From contig NZ_AMPG01000005.1 of NCBI RefSeq assembly GCF_000299415.1, positions 1-64,000 of the forward strand: a stretch of 64,000 bases of DNA. The letters run 5' to 3'. Origin of the DNA: Candidatus Microthrix parvicella Bio17-1. GTDB taxonomy: Bacteria; Actinomycetota; Acidimicrobiia; Acidimicrobiales; Microtrichaceae. A model generated the notes under the pieces. It did not search any database and had not been told where the DNA came from. It saw only the letters and a program-made list of their open reading frames with translations. The translations under genes were made by a program, and so were the position numbers. The number at the start of each line of letters is the position of its first letter. Within the stretch, counting starts at the first letter, position 1. This document shows, piece after piece, positions 35,301 through 43,969 of this stretch.

Positions 35301-36665
35301 ATGGAGACGGCCTTGGACGACCGCATCGATCTCATGGACCAGGGGTCGTTCCTCGGGTTGCGGGCCCTCGGCCACCAGCCGGTCTTCCTCGCAACGTGGA
35401 CCTACGACCGGCCGGTCGACCTCGAGGCCCTGCGGCGCGTCAACGACAACCTCTGTCACACGTTGGCGGGACGGCTGGTCGAGCGCTCCCCGCTCCCGGG
35501 CGGGCGGCACCGTTGGGTGGCGGTCGACCGTGCTCCCAACCTCGTCGTCGAAGCCACGCCCCGGCCGCGAGACCAGGTGTTCGGCTGGACTTCGGAGTTC
35601 GGTGACCGTGGTACCGATCCCGAGCACGGTCCGGGCTGGAGGATCGGGGTGCTCTCGCTGACCGACGGCGGTTCGGCCGTGGCGTTGGCCATCCCGCACA
35701 CGCTTGGTGATGGCCTGTGCGTGCTCCAGGCGATCACCGATGCGGTCGAGGGTCGACAGCGCCGCCCGGCCTACCCCCGGAGGGGCGCCCGTCGACGCAG
35801 CCGCGTGTTGTGGGCCGATCTTTTGGCGTTCGTCCGAGAACTGCCGGCCGTTCTGCGTGCCGTGGTCGCCGGCATGCGGGTCGCTCGGGCCCAGGCGGCC
35901 CCGAAGGCTTCCGGCAAGGCGACCGGCTTCTCGGCCACCACCACTCGCATTGCGTCTGAACCGACGAGCGGCACCTTTCGCGTGCCCGTCGCGTGCGTCC
36001 GGGTGAACCAGGCCGACTGGGACGCTGCCGCAGCCGACCGTGGCGGCACCAGCAACACGCTCGTGTCCGCGATCGCCGCCCGCCTCGGGGAGCGGTTCGA
36101 GCGAACCGGGGCCGACGGCATGGTCACCCTGGCCGTCCCGGTGAGCGTGCGCGTCGATGGCGACACTCGCGCCAATGCCCTCGACGGAGCCACCATCCGG
36201 ATCGACCCCATGGGCGTGGTCGATGACCTCACCGGGCTACGCGCCGCCACCAAGGCGGCCCTCGTGGCCGTGGCCGAACAGTCACACAACCTGACCGCCG
36301 CCCTTCCGCTGACGCCGCTGATGCCCGCCACCGTCGTCCGCCGGAGCGAGGCGATCGCCATGGGCGCGTCCGCCCTGCCGGTCGGCTGCTCCAACTACGG
36401 CGACCTGCCCGCCGCAGTCGTCCGCATCGACGGCCGGGACTCGAGCGACTTCTGGGTGCGCCTGATCGAGCCGGGCCAGGGGCCGGCCGACCTCGACCGC
36501 ATCGGCGGTCAGTTGTACGTGCTCAGCGGCCGGGCGCTCGGCAACGTCTTCCTCTCGATTGTCGCCCGCCCGGTGGGCGGTGGCCTCGACGACGACGAAC
36601 TGCACCGCCACGTCGCCGCCACGCTCGCCGAGTTTGGCCTCAGCCCGACGGCGGTCACCCGCTGA
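35301..36665 (+). CDS. Condensation-fold acyltransferase 3 (PapA/WES-like)
   Basis: 454 residues, the last gene of the locus. The active-site motif is AIPHTLGDGLCVL (about residue 132; HxxxDG intact). Other condensation-fold features include CHTLAGRLVERSPLPGG, a Ala/Arg-rich lid region (about 155-205), NTLVSAIAARLGERFER, LAVPVSVRVDGDTRANALDG and PVGCSNYGDLP. The nearest architecture is wax-ester-synthase/PapA-type acyltransferases. It differs clearly from the other two and sits on the other side of the exporter genes. Together they suggest a multiply acylated, exported lipid. Confidence 0.75.
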   Translation: METALDDRIDLMDQGSFLGLRALGHQPVFLATWTYDRPVDLEALRRVNDNLCHTLAGRLVERSPLPGGRHRWVAVDRAPNLVVEATPRPRDQVFGWTSEFGDRGTDPEHGPGWRIGVLSLTDGGSAVALAIPHTLGDGLCVLQAITDAVEGRQRRPAYPRRGARRRSRVLWADLLAFVRELPAVLRAVVAGMRVARAQAAPKASGKATGFSATTTRIASEPTSGTFRVPVACVRVNQADWDAAAADRGGTSNTLVSAIAARLGERFERTGADGMVTLAVPVSVRVDGDTRANALDGATIRIDPMGVVDDLTGLRAATKAALVAVAEQSHNLTAALPLTPLMPATVVRRSEAIAMGASALPVGCSNYGDLPAAVVRIDGRDSSDFWVRLIEPGQGPADLDRIGGQLYVLSGRALGNVFLSIVARPVGGGLDDDELHRHVAATLAEFGLSPTAVTR

Positions 36666-36666
36666 C

Positions 36667-37116
36667 TCAGATGTCTGACCAAAGGCGCGCATCGACGTAG
36701 CGCTCAAGGTGCGTGACGTTCGTGGTTGCGACAACGATCGTTTCGCCTGGCTCCTCGGCCTGAAGGGCCTGTGCCTGGGCGGCGAGGATGACGTCACCAT
36801 CAAGGGCTGCATCCCGGGCTGTTGGGAGTCCGCTGTTTCGTGCTTCGGCCCAGAGGCTGGCGGCGATCCGCATCATGGCGGTTGATAAGGGCAGGTAGCC
36901 GAGGCCGGTGCCGAGTCTTTCGAGCCGCTCGATGCCGGCGTGTTTCCCTGACCGTTCGAGTTCTCGGCGAACTTCATAGTCAGAGACTTCCGCCACGATG
37001 AGGCGGTCGCCGGCGTCGATACGGGTCCGTGCCCACGTTCGGGCATCGTGGGCAGGCCCTTTGGCACTCGGGTTGCTCACGAGGCCGAGGGGTCCGCTGT
37101 CGAGAATGATCAGCAC
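36667..37116 (-). CDS. PIN-domain toxin
   Basis: 149 residues from the GTG at 37116, starting VLIILDSGPLGLV. PIN acidic residues are in place: Asp6 in LDSGPLG, Glu in VSDYEVRREL, Asp in ALDGDVILAAQA, and TTN in the last strand VVATTNVTHLERY. PIN toxins are ribonucleases, usually cutting tRNA or rRNA. The gene starts 1 nt after the stop of the upstream gene, as in VapBC-type operons. The longer frame to 37257 overlaps that gene and has poor composition. Confidence 0.8.
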   Translation of the reverse strand: MLIILDSGPLGLVSNPSAKGPAHDARTWARTRIDAGDRLIVAEVSDYEVRRELERSGKHAGIERLERLGTGLGYLPLSTAMMRIAASLWAEARNSGLPTARDAALDGDVILAAQAQALQAEEPGETIVVATTNVTHLERYVDARLWSDI

Positions 37117-37117
37117 G

Positions 37118-37651
37118 CTAGAACGGTCGACCCTCGGATCGGCGCGTCGCAGCCAGCGCATCCATGAGCGCCCGACCGGTCGACTGTCGTTCGCTGTCCT
37201 CGCCGATCTGGCCGACGGCGTCGATCGCTGCGAGCGCACCGGCCGCATAGTCGTCACCTGCGGCTGGGCCGGGGGCGAAGCGTTCGGCTTTCGTGAAGTG
37301 CGAGGCCCCCTTCACGGCGCCCTTTCGACCAGTGGACCGCCAACCCAGCTTCGCCATCTTGAGCTTCACGGCGACGCCCACAGACTGACGAAAGCGGAAG
37401 CCGGGAGGACCAGAGACGAGAATGCGTTCGATCGTCGGGTCTGCCTCGATGAACCGAACAACTCCGGCGAGGGCGGGCAGGTTGTGCATCTCTGCGTCGG
37501 CGAGCCGTTGTTCGTTAGCAGGCAAGTTCAGCAGGTCAAAGAGAATCCGAAATGCGTTCGGATTTGCCTCGAGCTCCGCCTGATACTTGGTCGCGTGAGG
37601 GTCGGCGTAGAAGTCGGCGGCGCCAATGCCTGTGCGAGTTGCAGTTTCCAT
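37118..37651 (-). CDS. Partner of PIN toxin (large putative antitoxin)
   Basis: 177 residues, upstream of and nearly contiguous with the PIN gene. Contents: HATKYQAELEANPNAFRILF, LLNLPANEQRLADAEMHNLP, a basic region KLKMAKLGWRSTGRKGAVKG, and a C-terminal part QSTGRALMDALAATRRSEGR. It is much longer than usual VapB antitoxins (70-90 residues), and no AbrB or ribbon-helix-helix motif is obvious. The basic middle could bind DNA or the toxin. It is called an antitoxin because of gene order and an upstream operator. The family is unknown. Confidence 0.6.
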   Translation of the reverse strand: METATRTGIGAADFYADPHATKYQAELEANPNAFRILFDLLNLPANEQRLADAEMHNLPALAGVVRFIEADPTIERILVSGPPGFRFRQSVGVAVKLKMAKLGWRSTGRKGAVKGASHFTKAERFAPGPAAGDDYAAGALAAIDAVGQIGEDSERQSTGRALMDALAATRRSEGRPF

Positions 37652-37662
37652 GCCGGTACCTT

Positions 37663-37685
37663 AGATATCCCATAAGTGGATGTCT
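37663..37685. promoter_or_regulatory. Candidate autoregulatory operator of the PIN operon
   Basis: The inverted repeat AGATATCC (37663-37670) / GGATGTCT (37678-37685) has one mismatch and a 7-bp spacer. It lies 12 bp upstream of the antitoxin ATG and is AT-rich compared with its surroundings. Toxin-antitoxin complexes typically bind such sites. Confidence 0.5.
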
Positions 37686-37769
37686 ACACTTCGGCCCTCA
37701 CAATCGGTTGCTCTGGGAGTGACGCGCAAGTTCGGGTCATGACGCATTGTCCGCCGGTACGATCGGCCG

Positions 37770-38930
37770 ATGACTCGCCAAACCGGCACGTATCCCGTCG
37801 AGCTGGGCTTCCTCCCGGATGCGTTCGCGATTCCTGACGTCGAGCACCCCGGCTTGTTGCGAGTAGGCGAACGGGGAGCCGCCCCGTATGGGGGCGAGAG
37901 CGTGGAGCACCACGACTGTCCGACGACCGACTGCACTCATGTCGACGTCGACGTCGACCTGCTCGAAGCGGGCTTCGACACCGTCGACCTGGCGCCGTTC
38001 GCCGACCTTCAGCGTGTGCTGGAACGAATCGATGCGGCAGGCAGCCTGATCGAAGCTGACGCCGCGGCGGTGCAGGCGGCGCTGGAGGGAGCGGTGCTGC
38101 GGTGTGCCAGTGGGCTGACGCTGACGGTGCTGTACGTGGCCGATGAGGGGCAGTTCATGCGCACCGCCGGGCCGAACCGCATGTCGATGGTGCCGTCGCT
38201 GCCGACGGGCAAAAACGGCCACGGACCCGCCGATGCGGTACACGCCGACCAGGACGTGTTCGGCACGCCGATACGACAGCTGATGGGTGGCGACGGGCCC
38301 ACGCTTTTCCGTCACGACTCACCCGGCGTCCACAATCACGAACCCTCGCTGATGCTGGTCAACCTGTGGATTCCGTTGCAGCAGATCACCCAGCCGCTGG
38401 TGTTCGCCGACGGGCGCAGCATCGACCGGGAGCGCCACCAGCTGCGCTACGGGCTGGCCACCAACTCGTTCCTCGAGCGGGAGGACGACGTTGACATCAA
38501 CGACATCTGGATGTTCCTGCACGATTCGGGTCAGCGGTGGTTCTTCTGTTCGGACATGGACCACCGCTCCGCCTACGTGTTCAACACGTTGGGCACCGCG
38601 CACGGCGCCGGTGTGCTTCCGGGCGAGAGCGTTGCAGAACGCTGCTCCCAGGCACTGGAGGCGGGGGAGTCGGCGGTCGAGCGGGGCGACGCCCCCGGGC
38701 TGGTCGAAGCGCTGGGCGACCTCGACGGCACCAAAACACCCGAGCAGGCGACCCCGGCGCTGCGCCGGGCGATCGAGGGGATGCTCGCCTTGGCCGACGA
38801 GGCTCGGGCAGACGCGGAGGCGGTGTGCGGACCGGGGTCTCGGGACTGGGTGGCGAGCTCACGGGCAGCGCGTCGCAGCGTCGTCCGCAGATCGATCGAG
38901 TTGCGAGTCGTGGTATCGGTCAACCGGTAG
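37770..38930 (+). CDS. CmcJ/NvfI-family oxidoreductase-like protein
   Basis: 386 residues. The order of motifs resembles CmcJ/AsaB-type putative hydroxylases: VHADQDVFG (about residue 156, H-x-D metal-type motif), LVNLWIPLQQ (about 198), PLVFADGRSID, and WFFCSDMDHRSAYVFNTLGT near residue 265. Family members are linked to secondary metabolite modification and are thought to be iron/2-oxoglutarate-like enzymes, though mechanisms vary. The first 90 residues (DDCPTTDCTHVDVDVDL region) and the last 70 are extra helical parts. The neighbouring acyltransferase locus may or may not be related; a toxin-antitoxin pair lies between. Confidence 0.6.
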   Translation: MTRQTGTYPVELGFLPDAFAIPDVEHPGLLRVGERGAAPYGGESVEHHDCPTTDCTHVDVDVDLLEAGFDTVDLAPFADLQRVLERIDAAGSLIEADAAAVQAALEGAVLRCASGLTLTVLYVADEGQFMRTAGPNRMSMVPSLPTGKNGHGPADAVHADQDVFGTPIRQLMGGDGPTLFRHDSPGVHNHEPSLMLVNLWIPLQQITQPLVFADGRSIDRERHQLRYGLATNSFLEREDDVDINDIWMFLHDSGQRWFFCSDMDHRSAYVFNTLGTAHGAGVLPGESVAERCSQALEAGESAVERGDAPGLVEALGDLDGTKTPEQATPALRRAIEGMLALADEARADAEAVCGPGSRDWVASSRAARRSVVRRSIELRVVVSVNR

Positions 38931-39059
38931 CTGGTTCAGTCGGTCTCCTCAATACACATTCGGTCATTGAGGTGTGAAAGACCGCGGCCCGTGGCCAACC
39001 ACCCAGACCTCCCAGCCGGTGTCGGGTGGCCACCTTTTGACGGGTGGTAGAACTGCTCC

Positions 39060-40676
39060 GTGGCATCCCTCGTATACACCCCCAGAGGCGTGACTGGATT
39101 TCATTGCGAACTGGTTTCTTCGATCGGGACCAGGCTGGAGATTGTTCAGACGGTTCCAGAGGAGCCCGATCAACTTGTCGGCGATCTTGGGCTGCGCAAC
39201 AACCAGGCGATCGTCAAGAATCTCTCCGCATTCGCCAACTATGAGTTCCTAGCGCGCCGCCTCCGCAACGAGGAGACTCGTGCTAGCTATCGCAAACAAG
39301 CTGCCGGATTCGAAGAGACCTGCCTGAGCCTGTGTGAAATGGTCGAAGGTGCGGCCTTGACCGGACCGACTGGCTGGTGCTCAGCATGCTTTGCCAAAAC
39401 AGAGCATCGTCAGGTGAAGGGCATGAGGCGTCCAACCCCCGCATATTTGTGCACCGGGTGTGGGGCGCCAATGACCCCCTGCGTGGCACCACGGTGCGAC
39501 AACTTCGCCAATCGCCCGCTTCGAAGGATGGCTGCCCCATCGTTCTGTGCCGAGCATCGCCATGACATCCCGGGGTTCGACAAACTCGATCAGCCGTTGG
39601 AGTCGCTCGACAGATATGCCGATTGGCTCAGTTTCGAGAAGCCCAACCTTCGTCGCCTGACCCACGTCGCTATTGGTGCGGTGGGTAGCGCCGCAGCGAT
39701 CGTTCCTGCCGCATTTCTGGCCGCGCCCGCCATCGGTGGTGCCATCGGTTCGATTTCCGGCCTGTCGGGAGCGGCGGCGACGAGCCACGGGCTTGCGGTT
39801 CTCGGTCTGGGACCCATCGCCACCGGCGGGTTCGGAATGGCTGGAGGCACCGTCGTAGTCACTGCCGCTGGGAGCGCACTGGGTGGCACTCTCGGCGGAG
39901 TGGCGACCTCCGCGTACGTCGGAGCCGACGACTCCTTCGCCATCGAGCAACTCGCCGAGGGAACTGGCTCGCCGGTGGTGTTCATCAGCGGATTCCTTAC
40001 CGAGAGGACCACCGAATGGGACGGTTGGGGCAGGCTCATCCGCACGCGCTACCCCGAAGCGCCGATCTACCGAGTTCGGTGGGGAGCGAAGGAACTTGCT
40101 GCGATCGGATCCCTGGTGGGCTTCGGCGTGGCTAAGGAAGGATTCAAGAAGATCCTGCTCAAGCAAGCCCTGAGCGCCTCCACGAAGGCAGCCAGCAAAC
40201 TGGGGCCTCTGTCTGGAGCATTCAATGCGGCCGGTCTGGCAAGCAATCCGTGGTCAGTCGCTCATGCTCGGGCCGGAATGACTGGGGCAGTCCTCGCTGA
40301 CCTCATCAAACGAACCAACGACAACTTCGTCCTGGTCGGCCACAGCTTGGGCGCGCGGGTGGCCGTCACGGCGGCGCAAGCTCTAGGAACCAACTCGGTA
40401 GGCGAGCCGAGACTCCAGTCGATACACCTCTTGGGTGCAGCGGTGGACGATGCGGGCGACTGGCAGTCGCTCAACCACGCCGTCACCGACACAGTCTGGA
40501 ACTACTGGTCACGCAACGACCAAGTGCTCGGTCGCGTTTATCGGGCAGCCCGAGTTGGCGGCGTGGCGGTGGGTCACTCGGGCTTCAACTCGAGCTTTGC
40601 TCGCATCAGAGATCGAGACGTCTCCAAGCAAGTTGCGAGCCACGTCTCCTACGTGGCGAATATCAAACTTCGCTAA
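39060..40676 (+). CDS. DUF726-type alpha/beta hydrolase with zinc-ribbon-like N-terminus
   Basis: 538 residues from a GTG. The N-terminal about 170 residues are soluble with cysteine pairs WCSACF, LCTGCG, CVAPRC and CAEHRH, resembling a zinc ribbon. A long hydrophobic Gly/Ala-rich region (about 200-285) is probably membrane-associated. The C-terminal DUF726/TMCO4-like hydrolase has VVFISGFLTE, nucleophile GHSLG (about residue 426), AAVDDAGDW and VGHSGF. Eukaryotic relatives of the hydrolase part are membrane proteins of unclear substrate. The combination suggests a membrane-tethered lipase or esterase. Confidence 0.7.
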   Translation: MASLVYTPRGVTGFHCELVSSIGTRLEIVQTVPEEPDQLVGDLGLRNNQAIVKNLSAFANYEFLARRLRNEETRASYRKQAAGFEETCLSLCEMVEGAALTGPTGWCSACFAKTEHRQVKGMRRPTPAYLCTGCGAPMTPCVAPRCDNFANRPLRRMAAPSFCAEHRHDIPGFDKLDQPLESLDRYADWLSFEKPNLRRLTHVAIGAVGSAAAIVPAAFLAAPAIGGAIGSISGLSGAAATSHGLAVLGLGPIATGGFGMAGGTVVVTAAGSALGGTLGGVATSAYVGADDSFAIEQLAEGTGSPVVFISGFLTERTTEWDGWGRLIRTRYPEAPIYRVRWGAKELAAIGSLVGFGVAKEGFKKILLKQALSASTKAASKLGPLSGAFNAAGLASNPWSVAHARAGMTGAVLADLIKRTNDNFVLVGHSLGARVAVTAAQALGTNSVGEPRLQSIHLLGAAVDDAGDWQSLNHAVTDTVWNYWSRNDQVLGRVYRAARVGGVAVGHSGFNSSFARIRDRDVSKQVASHVSYVANIKLR

Positions 40677-40893
40677 GCGCACTGCCCACTCCGTAGTCCG
40701 AGTCGCCGTAGCGGACGAGGTCCGGCATGCTCTCGGACGGTTGCCCGAACTGTTCCCAACCGGCAGTTCGTCACGTATCACCGATAGCGACGTTCATTGT
40801 GAATAGGCACACGTCGGCGCCGGAGGCGATATCTCGTCTACGGGCGTCGGATGCTTGTTGGCGTCTCAGCATCCAGGATCTGTCACCATCGGC

Positions 40894-41598
40894 CTATCTT
40901 TCGCTTACAACGGGGGGCGCGTCCCCCTTCGCGCCTCGGGATGAGGCGTCGGACCAAGGCACCTCGAACGAATCGCGTGCCGCCATCACCCGAGGGCCCT
41001 TGCGGGTGATGGGGCCGTGGCCGCGACCGACCGGGTAGCCGATCGGCACCAGCGCAACGGTCGCCCACGAATCCGGAATATCCAAGAGGGCCTTCACCTC
41101 GGGTTCGCGAAGGCAGTGCAGCGTGGTCAGCGTGCAGCCGAGCCCCTCCGCAACACAGGCCAGCATGGCGTTTTGCACCGCCGGGTAGACCGACCCACCG
41201 CCGACCATGCTGATGCGATCGAGGTTGGCGTCGGTGATGGCCATCGCCGCCGGGTTGGCGCAGAACACGAGAACCGCCGGCGCCTCGTCCAGGTGGTTGG
41301 CAAGATGGTCGCCCGCCCTCACCACGCGGCGCCGCGGGGCCGCGTGGTCGTCGGGCAGTCCGTCGAGACTGGCGAGAACCTGCGCAGCGTAGCGCTGCCA
41401 TTCCGGGCGATAGATCGCCTGGAGCCCGGCCTTTACATCGGGGTCAGTGGCGACGATCACCTTCCAGGGCTGCGTGTTGCCGCCGGTCGGTGCCCAACAG
41501 GCGGCCTGAAGCACCCGATCGACAACGTCGTCGGGGATCGGGTCGGTTCGCAGCCTGCGAACCGCTCGCAGGGTGCTCATCGCGTCATAGAGCTGCAT
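40894..41598 (-). CDS. Nitroreductase-family flavoprotein
   Basis: 234 residues. The FMN-binding nitroreductase pattern is clear: RAVRRLRTDPIPDDVVDRVL, AACWAPTGGNTQPWKVIV (FMN contact), NHLDEAPAVLVFCAN, YPAVQNAMLACVAEGLG, LDIPDSWATVALVPIGYPVG. It reduces nitro groups, quinones or similar using NAD(P)H. It lies 14 bp downstream of two acyl-CoA dehydrogenase genes on the same strand, so all three probably form one operon for catabolism of an unidentified compound. Confidence 0.88.
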   Translation of the reverse strand: MQLYDAMSTLRAVRRLRTDPIPDDVVDRVLQAACWAPTGGNTQPWKVIVATDPDVKAGLQAIYRPEWQRYAAQVLASLDGLPDDHAAPRRRVVRAGDHLANHLDEAPAVLVFCANPAAMAITDANLDRISMVGGGSVYPAVQNAMLACVAEGLGCTLTTLHCLREPEVKALLDIPDSWATVALVPIGYPVGRGHGPITRKGPRVMAARDSFEVPWSDASSRGAKGDAPPVVSER

Positions 41599-41612
41599 GG
41601 ATGTGCCTACTT

Positions 41613-42752
41613 TCAGGGTTGGGGCCGTGGCTCACGCGGTAGGCCGAGAAGCCGTTCGCCGATGATGTTCCGCTGGATCTCAGAGGTGCCGCCGCCGATG
41701 GTGAGCGCTCGGCTGAACAGGTAGGCCCAATGCCAGGGATCGGTCGCCTCGGCCTCCTCGGATTGGATGCCGAGCATTCCGGCGGGCCCGGCGAGGTCGC
41801 AGATGAGATCGAGAATCGCCTGGGCGTTGGCATCGGCCTTCGCCTTGCGGATCGACGCGAACGGCGACGGATCTTCACCCTGGAGCATCGCGTCGACGAT
41901 CTTCTGGCTCAGCAGGTTGGTGACGAACCCGTCGCTGTACACCCTGGCCGCCCGCTGGCGGTTCGCCGGGGTTCCGGCGGCCGGCCTCCGCCGGATCTCG
42001 TCCATGCACTCCCCGAAGGTCGGCCCCATGCCCCAGAGCACGCCGCCCTCGCTCAGCGCAACCCGCTCGTTGCCCAGCGTGACCGTCGCCAGGCGCCATC
42101 CGTCGCCCTCGGCGCCGATGCGGTTCTCGACGGGGATCCGCACCTCGTTGAGGAACGTCTCGTTGAAGTGGTTGCCGCCGGTCATCTCGATGATCTTGCG
42201 CACCTCGACACCGGGGGTGGCCATGTCGACCACGAAGTAGGAGATGCCCTGGTGCTTCGCCACGGTTGGGTCGGTGCGGGCCAGAAGGATGCCCCACTGG
42301 GACCGATTGGCCCACGTCGACCAGATCTTCTGTCCGTTGACGACGTACTGGTCGCCGTCGCGCTCGGCTGTGGTGCGAAGCGATGCCAGGTCGGAGCCGG
42401 CGTCCGGCTCGCTGAACAGCTGGGTCCACATCTCGGTGCCGTCCAGGATGCCCGGAAGCCAGCGCCGGTGTTGGGCCTCGGTGCCTCCGGCCAGGATCGT
42501 CGGGCCGGCCCAGCCCATGCCGATCGTGCTGTCCGGGACCGCCACGTCGGTCACCGCCAACTCCTCGGTGATGACCAGCTGCAGGTGCGGGTCGGCACCG
42601 AGCCCCCACGGCCGCGGCCAGTCCGGAGCGATCAGCCCGGCGTCGGCCAGCTGGCGGGCAGCGGGGGAGGGGTGATCGGCAAGCCAGGCGCGAAGCAGAC
42701 CTCGCTGTTCGACGGGGTCAAGCTCGTTCGTCAGCTTCGTCAGCTCGTTCAC
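41613..42752 (-). CDS. Acyl-CoA dehydrogenase
   Basis: 379 residues with the family's flavin and substrate motifs: MWTQLFSEPDAGSDLASL, YVVNGQKIWSTWANRS, GISYFVVDM and the C-terminal GGTSEIQRNIIGERLLGLP. It oxidises an acyl-CoA at C2-C3. The start overlaps the stop of the upstream gene (ATGA). It is of the FadE type found in actinobacterial fatty acid or steroid degradation; the substrate is not deducible. Confidence 0.9.
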   Translation of the reverse strand: MNELTKLTNELDPVEQRGLLRAWLADHPSPAARQLADAGLIAPDWPRPWGLGADPHLQLVITEELAVTDVAVPDSTIGMGWAGPTILAGGTEAQHRRWLPGILDGTEMWTQLFSEPDAGSDLASLRTTAERDGDQYVVNGQKIWSTWANRSQWGILLARTDPTVAKHQGISYFVVDMATPGVEVRKIIEMTGGNHFNETFLNEVRIPVENRIGAEGDGWRLATVTLGNERVALSEGGVLWGMGPTFGECMDEIRRRPAAGTPANRQRAARVYSDGFVTNLLSQKIVDAMLQGEDPSPFASIRKAKADANAQAILDLICDLAGPAGMLGIQSEEAEATDPWHWAYLFSRALTIGGGTSEIQRNIIGERLLGLPREPRPQP

Positions 42753-43906
42753 AGAAGTCCCGTGTCCGTCTCGATGCCCAGCCGGATCCGACCATGGGTT
42801 TCGAACGTTCGTGGTGCGACCATCGCATGCTGGGTGGCGACGAACGCGTCACGGAACGTTCGCTGCAGCGGACACGACGTGTAGACCGACGCGCCGCCGC
42901 CTGCCTTGTACATCAGCTCGGCCACCTCGGCCGCCGTCTGCGTGGCATGGGTGGCGCTCAACCGAAGCCGGCGCTTCTGCTCCACCGTTGGCGCGCTGCC
43001 CGACTCGGCCGTCACCCAGGAGTCGGTGATGGACGCCTCGACGAACGCCCATGCCGAGGCCAGCTTGGCCTCGGCGATCGCAACATCGGCCTGAACCTGG
43101 GGACGTCTGCCGAGCGTCTTCGAGCTTCCCTGGGGCCTCTTCGTTCCGGCGAGCTCGACGAGCTCGTCGACGGCCCGCCGGGCGATGCCCATCGCGCAGG
43201 AGGCCACGCCGCAGGCGAGCAGCCCAAAGAACGAGAACCGCGACATGCTGTTGTGCCGCACCGTCGCGTCGTCGCCCAACTGCACCCAGCGGCCCTCCGG
43301 AACGAACACGTCGGTCACCTGGTAGTCGCCCGAGCCGGTTCCGGACAACCCTGACACGTCCCAGTTGTCGATGAACTCGACGTCGTCGGGTTGGAAGAAG
43401 ACGAAGGGGGCCATCAGGCCGTCGGATCTCGCCTGGGGTGTCCCGTCCTCGCCGACCAGCAGGCAGCCCCCGGCGATCCAAGTGCAGTGACGGGTGCCCG
43501 AACCCCACTGCCAGCGGCCGCTGACGCGCAGGCCTCCGTCGACGGGCGTGGCACGACCGGACGGCATGGCGAACCCGCCGGCGACGGCGCCGTCGTCACC
43601 GAAAATCTGGTTCGCAAACCGGTCCGGCAGCATCGAAGCCGTCAGCGATGTCGTCGAGCCGATCATCGAACACCAACCGGAGGCACCGTCGTGGTAGGCC
43701 AGCTCCTCGATCACCTCCAGGCTTTGCCACGCCGTGACGCCGGGACCATCCATGTCCTCCGGGACATACATCCTGAACGCTCCCGTCGTCTTGATCAGCT
43801 CGACGACATCGAGCGGAAGGCCACGCGCCTCTTCGATCTCGATCGACCGGCTCGCAAGCGCCGGACCGATCTGCCTCACGGCGTCCAGTACCAGGTTGGT
43901 TCCCAT
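42749..43906 (-). CDS. Acyl-CoA dehydrogenase/HsaA-type flavin monooxygenase family protein
   Basis: 385 residues. The acyl-CoA dehydrogenase fold carries the features of the HsaA/HpaB-like subgroup: GAFRMYVPEDMDGPG, GASGWCSMIGSTTS, GGLRVSGRWQWGSGTRHCTW, DNWDVSGLSGTGSGDY and RRLRLSATHATQTAAEVAELMYKAGGGASVYTSCPLQRTFRD. Members hydroxylate aromatic rings or oxidise odd substrates using FMNH2. It is the first gene of a three-gene operon with a dehydrogenase and a nitroreductase. The latter might supply reduced flavin, but this is speculative. Confidence 0.85.
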   Translation of the reverse strand: MGTNLVLDAVRQIGPALASRSIEIEEARGLPLDVVELIKTTGAFRMYVPEDMDGPGVTAWQSLEVIEELAYHDGASGWCSMIGSTTSLTASMLPDRFANQIFGDDGAVAGGFAMPSGRATPVDGGLRVSGRWQWGSGTRHCTWIAGGCLLVGEDGTPQARSDGLMAPFVFFQPDDVEFIDNWDVSGLSGTGSGDYQVTDVFVPEGRWVQLGDDATVRHNSMSRFSFFGLLACGVASCAMGIARRAVDELVELAGTKRPQGSSKTLGRRPQVQADVAIAEAKLASAWAFVEASITDSWVTAESGSAPTVEQKRRLRLSATHATQTAAEVAELMYKAGGGASVYTSCPLQRTFRDAFVATQHAMVAPRTFETHGRIRLGIETDTGLL

Positions 43907-43969
43907 GGGTTGTTTCTAGGGGATTCCGGGTGCGTATGCGTCGAATGAGCGGGCGTAGGCTTCCCCGAC

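Noticed and set aside
33792-35699. 635-codon minus-strand open frame
   Set aside because: Opposite the well-supported Drr-type ABC genes; repetitive Gln/Arg/His composition and no motif.
30009-36665. Non-ribosomal peptide synthetase cluster
   Set aside because: Condensation-fold proteins stand alone; no adenylation, carrier or thioesterase domains are present in or near the locus.
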